A DNA stretch of 15,464 nt from Planctomycetota bacterium (GCA_020425835.1 JAGQRC010000017.1:1-15464), one strand, 5' to 3'; counted from the stretch's first letter, positions 5,343 to 13,401 are shown. The notes: generated by a model from the sequence alone, not told the origin. A program made the numbers and translations.

Positions 5343-8335
5343 GCGACGAGTGGGCCCGACTTCCCGATCTCTTCGACAGAGCTCTCGCGTTGCCGGCGGA
5401 CGAGCGCGACGCCTTCGTGGAAGAGCACTGCCGCGACGCGGAGTCCGCAGAGCGTCTGCGACGCATGCTCCGCGCAGCCGACCAGCCGAGCTCCGTCGAG
5501 CTCGACCTGGATGTCTGGGCGACGCTCTCCGGCCCCGAAGTGAAGCTGCCCAGTCCGACCAGCATTCCCGGGTTTCGGCTCTTGTCTCGGCTCGGCGCCG
5601 GGGGAGCCGGTGTCGTCTACCGGGCTCAGCAGGCCAAGCCGCAACGCATCGTGGCGATCAAGGTCCTCGGAGGAATCCTGGGCAGTCCCAGCGTCGAGGC
5701 GAGATTCTCCTACGAGTCCGAGCTCCTGGGGCGTCTTCAGCATGCCGGGATCGCGCAACTCTACGAGACCGGCACCTACGACTCCGGCTTCGGACCGCAG
5801 CCCTACTTCGCGATGGAGTACGTGGAAGGCTCCGACCTCATCTCCTACGCGGAGGAACACTCGCTGGCGGTGCGCGAACGCCTGACGTTGATCGTCGAAG
5901 TCTGCGAAGCCGTTCAACACGCCCACTCCAACGGGATCATCCACCGGGATCTGAAGCCGGCGAACATCCTGGTCACCCAGGGGGCGCGCCCCAAGATCCT
6001 GGATTTCGGCGTCGCGAAGCTGACGCAGTGGGAAGGGTCCCACGACCCTCGGAACACCCGCACCGGGCAGATCCTCGGGACGCTCGCCTACATGAGCCCT
6101 GAACAAGCGTCGGGCCGCGCGGCATCGGTCGACGCGCGGAGCGACGTCTACTCGATCGGCGTCATCCTGTACGAACTGTTGACCGGGACCGTTCCGATCG
6201 ACGTCGCCGCCCTCGGGTTTCCAGAGGCGCTCCATGCGGTCCAGAATCAGGAGCCCACGCGGGCCAGCTCGGTCGACACTGCGTATCGTGGCGACATCGA
6301 GACCATCCTCGCCAAGGCGCTCGCCAAGGATCCCCAACGGCGATACTCGACCGTGGCCGAGCTCGGCGCCGATCTCGTGCGTCACCTCAACTACGAGCCG
6401 ATCATGGCGCGACCCGCGAGCGCTCTCTACCGCGCGACTCGCTTCGCGCGCCGACATCGAATCGTCGTGGGATCGGTGAGCCTATCGCTCCTCGTCCTGG
6501 TGATGGGGCTGGTCGGCACGACGCTGGGTTTCCTCTCGGCCTTGGATGCGGAGGGGCTCGCCAAGGATCGAGAACGAGAGGCGAAGCTCGCCGCTGCCGA
6601 GGCCGAGAAGTCGGCTGAGAGCGAACGTGAAGCGCGAAAGCAGGCCGAAGAGAGTGCGGAGCGAGAGCGCGAGCTCAATCGCCAGCTCTTCCGGACCACC
6701 GAGTACCAGGCGCGCCAGCTCGTGGACGTCGACCTCCAGAAGTCTTCCGGCTCGCTGCGTGAGGCATTCCTGCGAGAGTTCCGGCGCTTGAGCGAAAGGG
6801 ATGGCCGCGACTCGGAGGAGTTCCGAGCACTCATCGAGACACGATTGGCCGAGATCGATTTCGCCGAGCTCTCCCGACGCTTCCTCGAGAGCTCGATTCT
6901 CGTTCCGGCTCTCGAAGCGACCCGGGCCGAGCTCGCGGACTCGCCGATCGTTCGCGCCCGGCTCCTGCAGTCCCTGGGTTGGGCGGCGAAACACTTGGAA
7001 CTCTGGGATCTCGCGGAGACGGCGACCCGGGAGGCGTTGGCCGATCGCGAGTTCGTGTTCGGGGCGCGACACGAAGAGACCTTTCACTCGCGTGCTGAAT
7101 TGGCCTTGCTGGCGACCGAACGGCACGACACCCAGCGTGCCTACGAGCTCTTCACGAGCCTTTTGGCCGACTCGAGCGAGCTCTTCCCGGAAGACTTTCC
7201 TCCCTCGGTACAGTGTCGTCGAGGCTACGTCCAAGTGCTCATCCAGATGCACCGCTTCGAGGAAGCCGAGGTCGAGGCGAGGCGGGTGCTCGAGATCTGT
7301 CGCCGGGCTCATGGCGAGAACCATGTCGACACGATCGGCGCGTCGGCTCAGCTCGCGTCACTCCTAGAGGAGCAGGGAAAGTACGAGGAGGCGATCCCGC
7401 TGCTGGAGGAAAGCCTGCAGCGCCTCGTCGACCTCGGTCCGGACCAGCCGTTGATCATCACGGTTCGGCCCGCGCTCGCCCGGGCGTATGCGGATGCGGG
7501 TCGCTACGACGAAGCCGAGGCCGAGTTGCGGAAGGCGCTCGACGTGAGTCGCCGGACCCTGGGATGGGACCACTCGGTGACCATCCGGATCATCGAGGAC
7601 CTGCTCGGATTACTGGGAGACTTGGAGCGTCTCGAAGAGCTGGAGCCTCTCGCCCGCGAGGTCTTCGATTGGCAGCGCCGAACGCGGGGTCATTTGCCGG
7701 TTTTCGTTACCGATCTGAGCAACTTCGCATTGCGACTCCACCTTGCCGGCCACGTCGAAGAGGCGAAGCAGCGGTTCGCCGAAGCGCTCGAGCTGTCCAG
7801 GGTGCGTCTCGGTCCACACGACTACTCGACGATCGGGCTCACGCTCACGGTGGCAGCGAACAACAACGATGAGGGTCACGTCGAAGAAGCCGAGGCGCTG
7901 TTACGACAGGCCGCGGACCTCGCGCGCGAGCACCTCGGTCCGCACCACCTCATGACGATCATCGCGGTCTCCAATGTGGCGGAGATCTGTCGAAAGACCG
8001 ACCGACTCGACGAGGCCCTCCGTCTCTCGACGGAAGCGCTCGAGTCCATCGCTCAGATTCGTCCGCCCCAACATTGGGAGTACGGCATCTATCTCTACCG
8101 CCATGGACAGACCCTGGTCGCGGCGGGGCGATACGACGAGGGGACCGACGAGGCGGTTCGGGGCTGCGAGACCCTGATCTCCGCCCTGGGACCGAATCAC
8201 AGCCGCGTCCCGGACGCGATCGAGGCGGTCGTCCGCTGCTACGACGCGTGGCACGAGGCCGAGCCCGAGGCCGGGCACGATGCCCGAGCGCGAGAGTGGC
8301 GAGCGCGTCTCCAGCCCGCGAGCCCCGGGAAGTAG
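5339..8335 (+). CDS. Membrane Ser/Thr protein kinase with C-terminal TPR domain
   Basis: 998 residues. The ATG overlaps the sigma factor stop. Residues 1-76 form a helical 'LPDLFDRALALPADERDAFV' leader typical of this kinase group. The kinase domain is ~79-350, with Gly-rich loop GAGGAGVV (86-93), Lys108 (VAIK), Glu126, His202-Arg203-Asp204 with Lys206 and Asn209, Asp222-Phe-Gly, and SPE at 253-255. All catalytic residues are present, so it should be active; Thr240, Thr242 and Thr248 are possible activation-loop sites. One membrane segment lies at ~374-399, followed by an Ala/Glu-rich coiled coil (405-450). Residues ~538-970 are TPRs of the 42-residue kinesin-light-chain type, with 'LG..H..T' landmarks at 658, 741, 824, 866 and 950. 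The kinase should be cytoplasmic and the TPRs extracytoplasmic, acting as sensor or scaffold (inference). Likely substrate: the coupled sigma factor. Confidence 0.92.
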   Translation: MSDEWARLPDLFDRALALPADERDAFVEEHCRDAESAERLRRMLRAADQPSSVELDLDVWATLSGPEVKLPSPTSIPGFRLLSRLGAGGAGVVYRAQQAKPQRIVAIKVLGGILGSPSVEARFSYESELLGRLQHAGIAQLYETGTYDSGFGPQPYFAMEYVEGSDLISYAEEHSLAVRERLTLIVEVCEAVQHAHSNGIIHRDLKPANILVTQGARPKILDFGVAKLTQWEGSHDPRNTRTGQILGTLAYMSPEQASGRAASVDARSDVYSIGVILYELLTGTVPIDVAALGFPEALHAVQNQEPTRASSVDTAYRGDIETILAKALAKDPQRRYSTVAELGADLVRHLNYEPIMARPASALYRATRFARRHRIVVGSVSLSLLVLVMGLVGTTLGFLSALDAEGLAKDREREAKLAAAEAEKSAESEREARKQAEESAERERELNRQLFRTTEYQARQLVDVDLQKSSGSLREAFLREFRRLSERDGRDSEEFRALIETRLAEIDFAELSRRFLESSILVPALEATRAELADSPIVRARLLQSLGWAAKHLELWDLAETATREALADREFVFGARHEETFHSRAELALLATERHDTQRAYELFTSLLADSSELFPEDFPPSVQCRRGYVQVLIQMHRFEEAEVEARRVLEICRRAHGENHVDTIGASAQLASLLEEQGKYEEAIPLLEESLQRLVDLGPDQPLIITVRPALARAYADAGRYDEAEAELRKALDVSRRTLGWDHSVTIRIIEDLLGLLGDLERLEELEPLAREVFDWQRRTRGHLPVFVTDLSNFALRLHLAGHVEEAKQRFAEALELSRVRLGPHDYSTIGLTLTVAANNNDEGHVEEAEALLRQAADLAREHLGPHHLMTIIAVSNVAEICRKTDRLDEALRLSTEALESIAQIRPPQHWEYGIYLYRHGQTLVAAGRYDEGTDEAVRGCETLISALGPNHSRVPDAIEAVVRCYDAWHEAEPEAGHDARAREWRARLQPASPGK

Positions 8336-8347
8336 GCGCGGCGCTTC

Positions 8348-9250
8348 TCAGGCGCTTTCTACCAAGCCACCACTTCGCGAACCGCCCGCTCGATCTTCGG
8401 CGCCGATGCCGCAGGTCATCGTCGCTTCGTGGACGACGACGACGCGGTTGGTCTTCTCGATCGATGCGAAGACCGTGGCATCGTCGAGCGGCTGGAGCAC
8501 CCGGAGGTCGATGACCTCGATGTCGATGCCATCCTTCGCGAGCACCTCGGCTGCTTCGAGGCTCCGGTGCACCATCCAGCCGTAGGTGACGATCGTCACA
8601 TCTCGGCCGGGACGTCGCACCGCCGCTTCCGGCTCCAGTGGGATCGACGCCGCGGTGTCGCCGAGCGGGAACACCGGCTTCGCCGCCTTCTGTCTCCGAT
8701 AGAGATACTTGTGCTCGAAGTAGAGGACCGGGTTGGGATCTCGGATCGCCTGACGGAGCAGCAGGTACGCGTCCTCCGCGGTGGCCGGCGCGACCACCTT
8801 GAGTCCCGGCGTGTGCGCGAAGTAGGCCTCGATGTTCTGCGAGTGGAACGCGCCCGCGCCGACGCCACCGCCCGACGGGAGGCGGATCACCATCGGCACC
8901 GGTCGCAACATCCGGTAGTGCATCTTGGCGGCGACGTTGACCAGCTGGTTGAACCCGCACGTGACGAAGTCGGCGAACTGCATCTCGACCACCGGGCGAC
9001 GGCCGAGGAGCGCGGAGCCGACGGCCATCCCGACCGTGCCGGACTCGGCGATCGGCGTGTTGAAGATCCGCGCCGGACCGAACTCCTCGAGGAAGCCCAT
9101 GGTGATGTTGAAGGCGCCGCCGAACTCCGCGACGTCTTGGCCCATGACGTAGACGGTGTCGTCGGCACGCATCTCGTCGCGCAACGCCTCGGTGATCAGA
9201 TCGACGTAGAGGCGCGGCTCGACGGCCGGGGCGGCGGTGGTCTCGGTCAT
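8348..9250 (-). CDS. 2-oxoacid dehydrogenase E1 beta subunit, 3' end frameshifted and shortened
   Basis: 300 residues. The ATG overlaps the E1 alpha stop (ATGA) and GAGGA lies a few nt before it. The protein is the beta subunit of a thiamine-diphosphate E1 (pyruvate/branched-chain type). Typical motifs are 'GQDVAEFGGAF' (37-47), 'TPIAESG' with Glu69, 'FADFVTCGFNQLVN', 'GAFHSQNIEAYFAHTPGLKV' (133-152) with His136, 'DPNPVLYFEHKYLYRRQK' and 'HEATMTCGIGAE' (274-285). The HKYLYRR segment resembles branched-chain E1 more than pyruvate E1; substrate stays open. Family members continue some 40-50 residues after this last motif. Here only 15 unrelated residues follow (DRAGGSRSGGLVESA), while another frame still encodes a family-like C-terminus. 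The 3' end has therefore probably lost about 35-40 codons and frame, unless it is an assembly error. The missing part is in the C-terminal domain, which in known complexes contacts E2. Confidence 0.85.
   Translation of the reverse strand: MTETTAAPAVEPRLYVDLITEALRDEMRADDTVYVMGQDVAEFGGAFNITMGFLEEFGPARIFNTPIAESGTVGMAVGSALLGRRPVVEMQFADFVTCGFNQLVNVAAKMHYRMLRPVPMVIRLPSGGGVGAGAFHSQNIEAYFAHTPGLKVVAPATAEDAYLLLRQAIRDPNPVLYFEHKYLYRRQKAAKPVFPLGDTAASIPLEPEAAVRRPGRDVTIVTYGWMVHRSLEAAEVLAKDGIDIEVIDLRVLQPLDDATVFASIEKTNRVVVVHEATMTCGIGAEDRAGGSRSGGLVESA
8359..8402 (-). pseudogene. Out-of-frame remnant of the E1 beta C-terminus
   Basis: Read one base out of phase with the E1 beta frame, this stretch gives SAPKIERAVREVVAW and then a TAG (8359-8361). 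A short amphipathic helix of this type ('..kI..AvrevvaW') is what closes E1 beta subunits. It directly follows the point where the main frame stops resembling the family. Confidence 0.55.
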
Positions 9251-10344
9251 CGGAGGTCCTCGGCGTACACCGGGCGGTGTTGGCTGGGGTCGGGGTCGGG
9301 ACAGGCGACGGCGCGATCGATGATCTCGATCAACACTTCCTTGGTGCGCGCGGCGACCTCGTCGAGATACGCCTGATCGCAGACACCACGCTCGAGGAGC
9401 CGCGCCTCGTAGGTCACCAGCGGCTCCTCGCGCTGGTAGCGCTCGACGAGCTCGGGTGGCACCTGCTTGAACGAGTCATCGCCTTGCGAATGGCCGCGCA
9501 GCCGGCCGACCATCGCCTCGATCAACGTCGGGCCATCGCCACGTCGGGCGCGGGCGACCGCTTCCGTGAAGGCGTCGAACATCACCTCGGGATCGTTGCC
9601 GTCGAGCTGGTAGCCCGGCATGCCGTAGCCCGCGGCGCGGTCGGCGAGCCGGTCGCAGGCGAATTGCTGGTGCGCAGGGGTGGAGAAGGCGTACTGGTTG
9701 TTCTCGATGACCAGGATGAACGGGAGCTTCATCACCGAGGCGATGTTGAGCGCCTCGTGGAAGTCACCGGTCGAGGTCGCGCCGTCGCCGATGAAGTTGA
9801 TCGCGACGCGGTCGGTGCCGCGCTGCTTCAACGCGAGCGCTGCGCCGGTGGCGACCGGGATCATCGCCCCGAGGTGGCTGATCATCCCGATGTGGATCAG
9901 CCCGTTCGGCTCGTCGATGTGGCCGTAGTGGTAGGAGCGTTCGATGCCGTTGGAGAAGCCGTCGCGCTTCCCGAGCATCTGACACGACAGCCGGTAGAGC
10001 AGGTCGTGCGAGTCGACGCTCGGTCGCTTGCGGTCGGGGAAGCCCGGCTCGGTGAGGAGGCCGGGGAAGAGCGCTTCGGGGTCGAGATAGGTGCGGAGGA
10101 TCGCACCGCTGTCCCGGTGGAGCGTCAGCAGGGCATCGCCCGCCTCGAGAGCGGTCGCTGCGGGGACGGTGAAGCCCTCGTTACCGACCGAGCTGTACCA
10201 CTTGGCCAGCGCGCCGGACCGGTACATGGTCTCGAAGCGGAGGTCCCACTCGCGGGCGAGCCGGAGGAAGAGGTGCATCTCGAGCTGCGCCGCCCGCGAC
10301 AGCTTCGAGGGCGCGGCCGCGCTCGCCTCGACCCGTTGGTCCAC
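9247..10344 (-). CDS. 2-oxoacid dehydrogenase E1 alpha subunit (branched-chain type likely)
   Basis: 365 residues. The start is GTG at 10344 with AGGAG 7 nt upstream. Protein of the thiamine-diphosphate E1 alpha family, which together with the beta subunit decarboxylates a 2-oxoacid and passes the acyl group to the lipoyl E2. The diphosphate/Mg motif is 'GDGATSTGDFHEALN' (186-200) ending in Asn215-Asn216 (ENNQYAF). Also visible are 'YSSVGNEGFTVPAA' (50-63), 'HIGMISHLGAMIPVATGAAL' (151-170) and the phosphorylation-loop region 'RLRGHSQGDDSFKQVP' with His285. Length and motifs are complete. The loop 'GHSQGDDS' resembles branched-chain 2-oxoacid E1, but an acetoin or pyruvate enzyme cannot be excluded. 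It is coupled to E1 beta by an ATGA overlap. E2 and E3 genes are not in the window, so the complex needs partners encoded elsewhere. Confidence 0.9.
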   Translation of the reverse strand: MDQRVEASAAAPSKLSRAAQLEMHLFLRLAREWDLRFETMYRSGALAKWYSSVGNEGFTVPAATALEAGDALLTLHRDSGAILRTYLDPEALFPGLLTEPGFPDRKRPSVDSHDLLYRLSCQMLGKRDGFSNGIERSYHYGHIDEPNGLIHIGMISHLGAMIPVATGAALALKQRGTDRVAINFIGDGATSTGDFHEALNIASVMKLPFILVIENNQYAFSTPAHQQFACDRLADRAAGYGMPGYQLDGNDPEVMFDAFTEAVARARRGDGPTLIEAMVGRLRGHSQGDDSFKQVPPELVERYQREEPLVTYEARLLERGVCDQAYLDEVAARTKEVLIEIIDRAVACPDPDPSQHRPVYAEDLR

Positions 10345-10492
10345 GTCGTGTCTCCTGTGGTCGTGGAGTCCGTCTCACCCGCGTCGATCGATCGTTCGCG
10401 GTCGTTCACTGAGGCGGGGACGGTTTCCGGGGGAATCGCGCGATCTTATCGGTCGAGTTGGAGCGAATCCAGGCGAGCCGGGCGGTCCGGCA
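10345..10492 (-). promoter_or_regulatory. 148-bp gap between murD and E1 alpha, possible internal promoter
   Basis: On the minus strand a 5-bp hairpin (GCCGG/CCGGC, 10477-10481 and 10487-10491) follows the murD stop immediately but has no T-run. Further on, GATAAGAT (10443-10450) could serve as a -10 about 100 bp before the E1 alpha start, without a recognisable -35. The gap suggests the E1 pair may have its own promoter. Confidence 0.25.
10352..10356 (-). promoter_or_regulatory. Ribosome binding site that fixes the GTG start of E1 alpha
   Basis: On the minus strand AGGAG lies 7 nt before the GTG at 10344. No ATG in this frame is similarly placed. Confidence 0.65.
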
Positions 10493-11935
10493 CTACTCCC
10501 GCGTCGCGATCCACTCGTGAACGAGCCGGCGGAAGAGGTCGCCGCGTTCCTCGTAGTTCGTGAACTGGTCGAACGAGGCGCAGGCCGGGGAGAGGAGCAC
10601 GGTGTCGCCGGGTTGTGAGAGCCGGAGGGCGGCGCGGAACGCCTCGGGAAGCGTGTCGTGGCGGGCGATGCGCTCGTTCGGGAAGCCCGCGTCGATGGCG
10701 CACCGTTCGATCTCCTCCGCGGTCGCTCCATAGACGACGAGGACTCGGGCGTGACGCGTGAGCGCTCGGGCGAGGATCTCGAAGCTCACCCCTTTGGACG
10801 ACCCGCCCGCGATCACCACGACATCCGGAGCGTAGGCCTCGAGCGCGCTCGCGGTCGCCTCGGGCGTCGTCGCCTTCGAGTCGTTGATGAACTGCAGACC
10901 TCGGGCGCGGCCGACGATCTCCTGCCGGTGGGGGAGCGCGCGGAAGTCGAGGATCGCTCGTGTGATCCCCCCCACGGTTGCCCCGAGATGTCCCGCGATC
11001 GCCGTGGCGCAGGCGGCGTTCGCCCGAGTCGCCTTGCCGCGTAGTGGCGTCGGCGCGAGGTCGACGAACGAGTCGATCCGTCCGGACTCGTCGGTCCGCG
11101 TCAACCAGTGCTCGTCGACCCCGCAACCGGTCGGCGGAACGTGATCGCCGGCGAACGGGATGATGCGACGCGGCTTGGCGTAGGCGGACCACCGGGCGTA
11201 GTGCGGTTGGTCCGCGGGGAGCGCGGCGATGCCGTCCTCGACGCCGACCGCTGACAGGAGTCGTCCCTTGGCGGCGAGGTACTCGTCCTCGGTCCCGTGC
11301 CAGTCGAGGTGGTTGGGCGAGTAGTGGGTGATCGCCACCGCCCGCGGTCGCGGGGTGTCCGGCTGCAATCGCTCGAGCTGGAACGACGAGAGCTCGACCA
11401 CCACTCGGTCGTCGGGCTCGATCGCATCGATCTCGCACAGGAGCGAACGTCCGATGTTCCCGCCGAGGTGCGCGCGGAGGCCGGACGCCTGGAGCATGCG
11501 GTAGGTCAGGTCGGTCGTCGTGCTCTTGCCGTTGGTGCCGGTGATCCCCGCGATCCAGCGGCTCGGACACCAGCGGAGGAAGAGGTCCATCTCGGTGACG
11601 AGCACCGCTCCGGAGCGCCGCGCGATGTCGAGGAACGCATTGTGGGGGGGGACGGCGGGGTTGACGACGACCCACTGCGCCCGTCGGAAGTCGGACTCGA
11701 CGTGACGACCGAGTTGGTAGGTGTGGATCGGGAGAGCGGAGAGCTGCTCGAGGGAGTCGGCGAGCTCCTGCGCCGACGCGCGATCGGTCACCGTGACTTC
11801 GGCACCGCGGTCGCAGAAGAAGCGCACCGCGCCGAGCCCACCGCCGAAGCGACCGAGGCCGAACACCAGGACTCGCAGTCCGCGGAGTTCTTGGGGCAAC
11901 TCGAGCGGCACCGGCTCGCGACGATCGGCGATCAC
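10493..11935 (-). CDS. murD: UDP-N-acetylmuramoylalanine-D-glutamate ligase (MurD)
   Basis: 480 residues. The start is GTG at 11935, overlapping the lipoprotein stop (GTGA). MurD adds D-glutamate to UDP-MurNAc-L-Ala with ATP in the cytoplasm, a peptidoglycan precursor step. Domain 1 (~18-125) has a Rossmann-like 'RVLVFGLGRFGGGLGAVRFF' stretch that binds the uridine nucleotide. The central ATPase domain has the P-loop GTNGKST (133-139), ELSSFQLE (181-188), 'NHLDWHG' (208-214) and Lys223, at the position carbamylated in Mur ligases. The C-terminal domain has 'LPHRQE' (334-339), 'NDSKATTPEAT' (351-361), and 'LSPACASFDQFTNYEERGDL' (448-467). All key motifs are present, so it should be active. NDSKAT is followed by TPEAT rather than the commoner N..ST/AT, a mild variant. 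The gene is not in a mur/division cluster here; it sits behind a lipoprotein gene and ahead of E1 genes. Confidence 0.95.
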   Translation of the reverse strand: MIADRREPVPLELPQELRGLRVLVFGLGRFGGGLGAVRFFCDRGAEVTVTDRASAQELADSLEQLSALPIHTYQLGRHVESDFRRAQWVVVNPAVPPHNAFLDIARRSGAVLVTEMDLFLRWCPSRWIAGITGTNGKSTTTDLTYRMLQASGLRAHLGGNIGRSLLCEIDAIEPDDRVVVELSSFQLERLQPDTPRPRAVAITHYSPNHLDWHGTEDEYLAAKGRLLSAVGVEDGIAALPADQPHYARWSAYAKPRRIIPFAGDHVPPTGCGVDEHWLTRTDESGRIDSFVDLAPTPLRGKATRANAACATAIAGHLGATVGGITRAILDFRALPHRQEIVGRARGLQFINDSKATTPEATASALEAYAPDVVVIAGGSSKGVSFEILARALTRHARVLVVYGATAEEIERCAIDAGFPNERIARHDTLPEAFRAALRLSQPGDTVLLSPACASFDQFTNYEERGDLFRRLVHEWIATRE

Positions 11936-12387
11936 GGGTGTGAGGATCCCGACGAGTCCGACGAATCGTCGGTCGGCGGCGGTGCCGGGAAGACCCGCTC
12001 CTCCGCGCGTTTCTCGAACGCGTCGAGCTCGCGACTCGGGTCCGAGCGATCGAGCGTGACCCGGACCCGGTGCTCATCGACGATCCCTCCCGGCCAGAAC
12101 TCGGCGAGGAAATCGATCGGGAAGTGCTGGTACCAGGGCGCCTGGACCTCGACCCACTCGCGCTTCGGGGCGTACGTCTCGCCCGCCTTGCCGGAGCCGT
12201 TGCTCGCGTAGCGCAACAGCAACTCGTGGGTCCCGTAGTGGTGGAACTCGACGCTGACCGGAGTGCGCCCGACCGGGAAACCGTCGAGGAACGCGATCGC
12301 TCCCGCGGGGTCCGACTCGATGAGCAGCCGACGCTCCACGCAACCGCCGAGCAGGATCGCGACAACGACGACGAGAGACCTGTGCAT
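11932..12387 (-). CDS. PEGA-domain lipoprotein
   Basis: 151 residues from the ATG at 12387, with GGAGGG about ten bases upstream. The N-terminus is a lipoprotein signal, 'MHRSLVVVVAILLGGC', with Cys16 as the lipidated residue (LLGGC lipobox). Residues ~20-62 are a PEGA domain: 'LIESDPAGAIAFLDGFPVGR' then 'TPVSVEFHHYGTHELLLR'. PEGA domains are small surface beta-modules of unknown ligand, often in envelope proteins. The middle is Trp/Pro-rich (EVQAPWYQHFPIDFLAEFWP), and this 'W/Y..f..DF..EfwP' pattern also occurs in other PEGA lipoproteins I know of. The end is a Ser/Asp-rich tail (DDSSDSSGSSHP). Its stop overlaps the murD start by four bases, so both are made from one message and the protein probably acts in the envelope. 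No enzyme function is visible. Confidence 0.85.
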   Translation of the reverse strand: MHRSLVVVVAILLGGCVERRLLIESDPAGAIAFLDGFPVGRTPVSVEFHHYGTHELLLRYASNGSGKAGETYAPKREWVEVQAPWYQHFPIDFLAEFWPGGIVDEHRVRVTLDRSDPSRELDAFEKRAEERVFPAPPPTDDSSDSSGSSHP

Positions 12388-12413
12388 GGGGCCCTTTCCC
12401 TCCCGGGTCGCGG

Positions 12414-12422
12414 ATTGTACCA
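12414..12422 (-). promoter_or_regulatory. Extended -10 promoter of the lipoprotein-murD operon
   Basis: On the minus strand, TGG followed by TACAAT (5 of 6 to TATAAT) forms an extended -10 of the TGn type, 26 bp before the lipoprotein ATG. No good -35 is seen at 17 bp, as is usual for extended -10 promoters. The predicted leader is about 20 nt. Confidence 0.45.
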
Positions 12423-12508
12423 GACTCCTTCGCGGGGTAGGTTGACGGTCCGGTGATCGAGGACGAGTTCGACCTCCAGGCGACGGCCTCGGCTCACCGC
12501 GGGGATCG

Positions 12509-13348
12509 ATGCCGGGAGAGCGAGGGTCCGTGGTTCGTCTGGCCGATGTGCGCGACTACTGGACGTTGCGTCGCTGGACCGAGAACCCGCTCGAGGTTCT
12601 CCGGTTTCGGAAGCAGCAGTCCGACGGGAGCGAGCTCGAAGTTCGGTTCGGCTCGCACGCGCCGCACTCGCCACGCCCGACGTTGCGCCTGCGCGGGGCG
12701 CGCGCCGACTATCACATGTTCCACCGGATCTTCCTGCGCGACGAGTACCACCTCCACGGTCTCCTGCAACCGGGATGGACCGTCGTCGACCTCGGGGGGA
12801 ACATCGGGATGTTCACCGCCCGGGTCGCCCCGCACGTCCATCGCGTCGTCGTGGCCGAGCCCGTGCCGGAGAACTTCGACCGGCTCACGATCAACACCGG
12901 AGGATTCGACAACGTCACCGCGCTCCGCGTCGCGGTCGGCGATCACGACGGGACCATCCCGATCTACGCGCCCCGCAGCGCCAAGACCACCGGCGTCTAC
13001 TCGGCGCACCCCGCGGGCAACGCGCTCCTGTCCGACGACAGCATCGAGGTCGACTGCATCACGCTCGACCGTCTCTTCGAGCAGGAGTCGATCGATCGTT
13101 GCGACCTGCTGAAGATCGACGTCGAGGGTGCCGAGTACGCGATCCTCGGCAGCGCGAGCCCCGACACCCTCGCGCGCATTCGTCGGATCCACGGCGAGTA
13201 TCACGATGTCGAGCCCGCGACCCCCGAGAATCGCATCGCGGGGTTCGAGAGCTTTCTCGAGCACTCCGGGTTCCAGGTCGAAGTCCACCCACACCGCAAG
13301 AAGCCCAACCACGGCATGTTCTTCGCTTCGCGGAGGATGAACGAGTAG
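12509..13348 (+). CDS. FkbM-family SAM-dependent methyltransferase
   Basis: 279 residues from the ATG at 12509; a GTG at 12530 is an alternative start, and neither has a convincing Shine-Dalgarno. The family transfers a methyl group from S-adenosylmethionine to hydroxyls of sugars or other small molecules, often in glycan or natural-product pathways. The SAM site is 'TVVDLGGNIGMFTARV' (91-106), with acidic residue Glu117 in 'VAEPVPENFDRL', and the FkbM signature 'CDLLKIDVEGAEYAILGSA' is at 198-216. The C-terminal part ('HGEYHDVEP', 'GFESFLEHSGFQVEVH') is typical. It is cytoplasmic; no signal or membrane segment is visible. There are no glycosyltransferases or sugar genes nearby, so the substrate cannot be inferred. 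It is divergent from the lipoprotein gene, and 64 bp separate it from the beta-helix gene downstream. Confidence 0.88.
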   Translation: MPGERGSVVRLADVRDYWTLRRWTENPLEVLRFRKQQSDGSELEVRFGSHAPHSPRPTLRLRGARADYHMFHRIFLRDEYHLHGLLQPGWTVVDLGGNIGMFTARVAPHVHRVVVAEPVPENFDRLTINTGGFDNVTALRVAVGDHDGTIPIYAPRSAKTTGVYSAHPAGNALLSDDSIEVDCITLDRLFEQESIDRCDLLKIDVEGAEYAILGSASPDTLARIRRIHGEYHDVEPATPENRIAGFESFLEHSGFQVEVHPHRKKPNHGMFFASRRMNE

Positions 13349-13360
13349 AGTCCGAGATCC

Positions 13361-13384
13361 TGCACGAGCTCCGCCGTTCGTGCA
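13361..13384 (+). other. Hairpin between the methyltransferase and beta-helix genes
   Basis: TGCACGA (13361-13367) and TCGTGCA (13378-13384) form a perfect 7-bp stem with a 10-nt loop, 12 nt after the methyltransferase stop. No T-run follows, so it may be a weak terminator, a processing site or chance. Confidence 0.35.
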
Positions 13385-13401
13385 CAATCCCGGCTCGAAA
13401 C

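Noticed and set aside
8336..8360. Possible bidirectional terminator between the kinase and E1 beta
   Set aside because: The repeats there (GGCGCTT twice) are direct, not inverted, so no stem forms.
9277..10563. Plus-strand open frame of 428 codons
   Set aside because: It is antisense to E1 alpha, whose motifs are complete; long antisense frames are expected at this GC content.
12442..12447. TTGACG as a -35 element for the methyltransferase
   Set aside because: No -10-like hexamer is found 16-19 bp downstream.
10446..12674. Minus-strand open frame of 742 codons
   Set aside because: It overlaps murD and the lipoprotein gene in another frame and gives Arg/Ser-rich sequence; murD motifs settle the frame.
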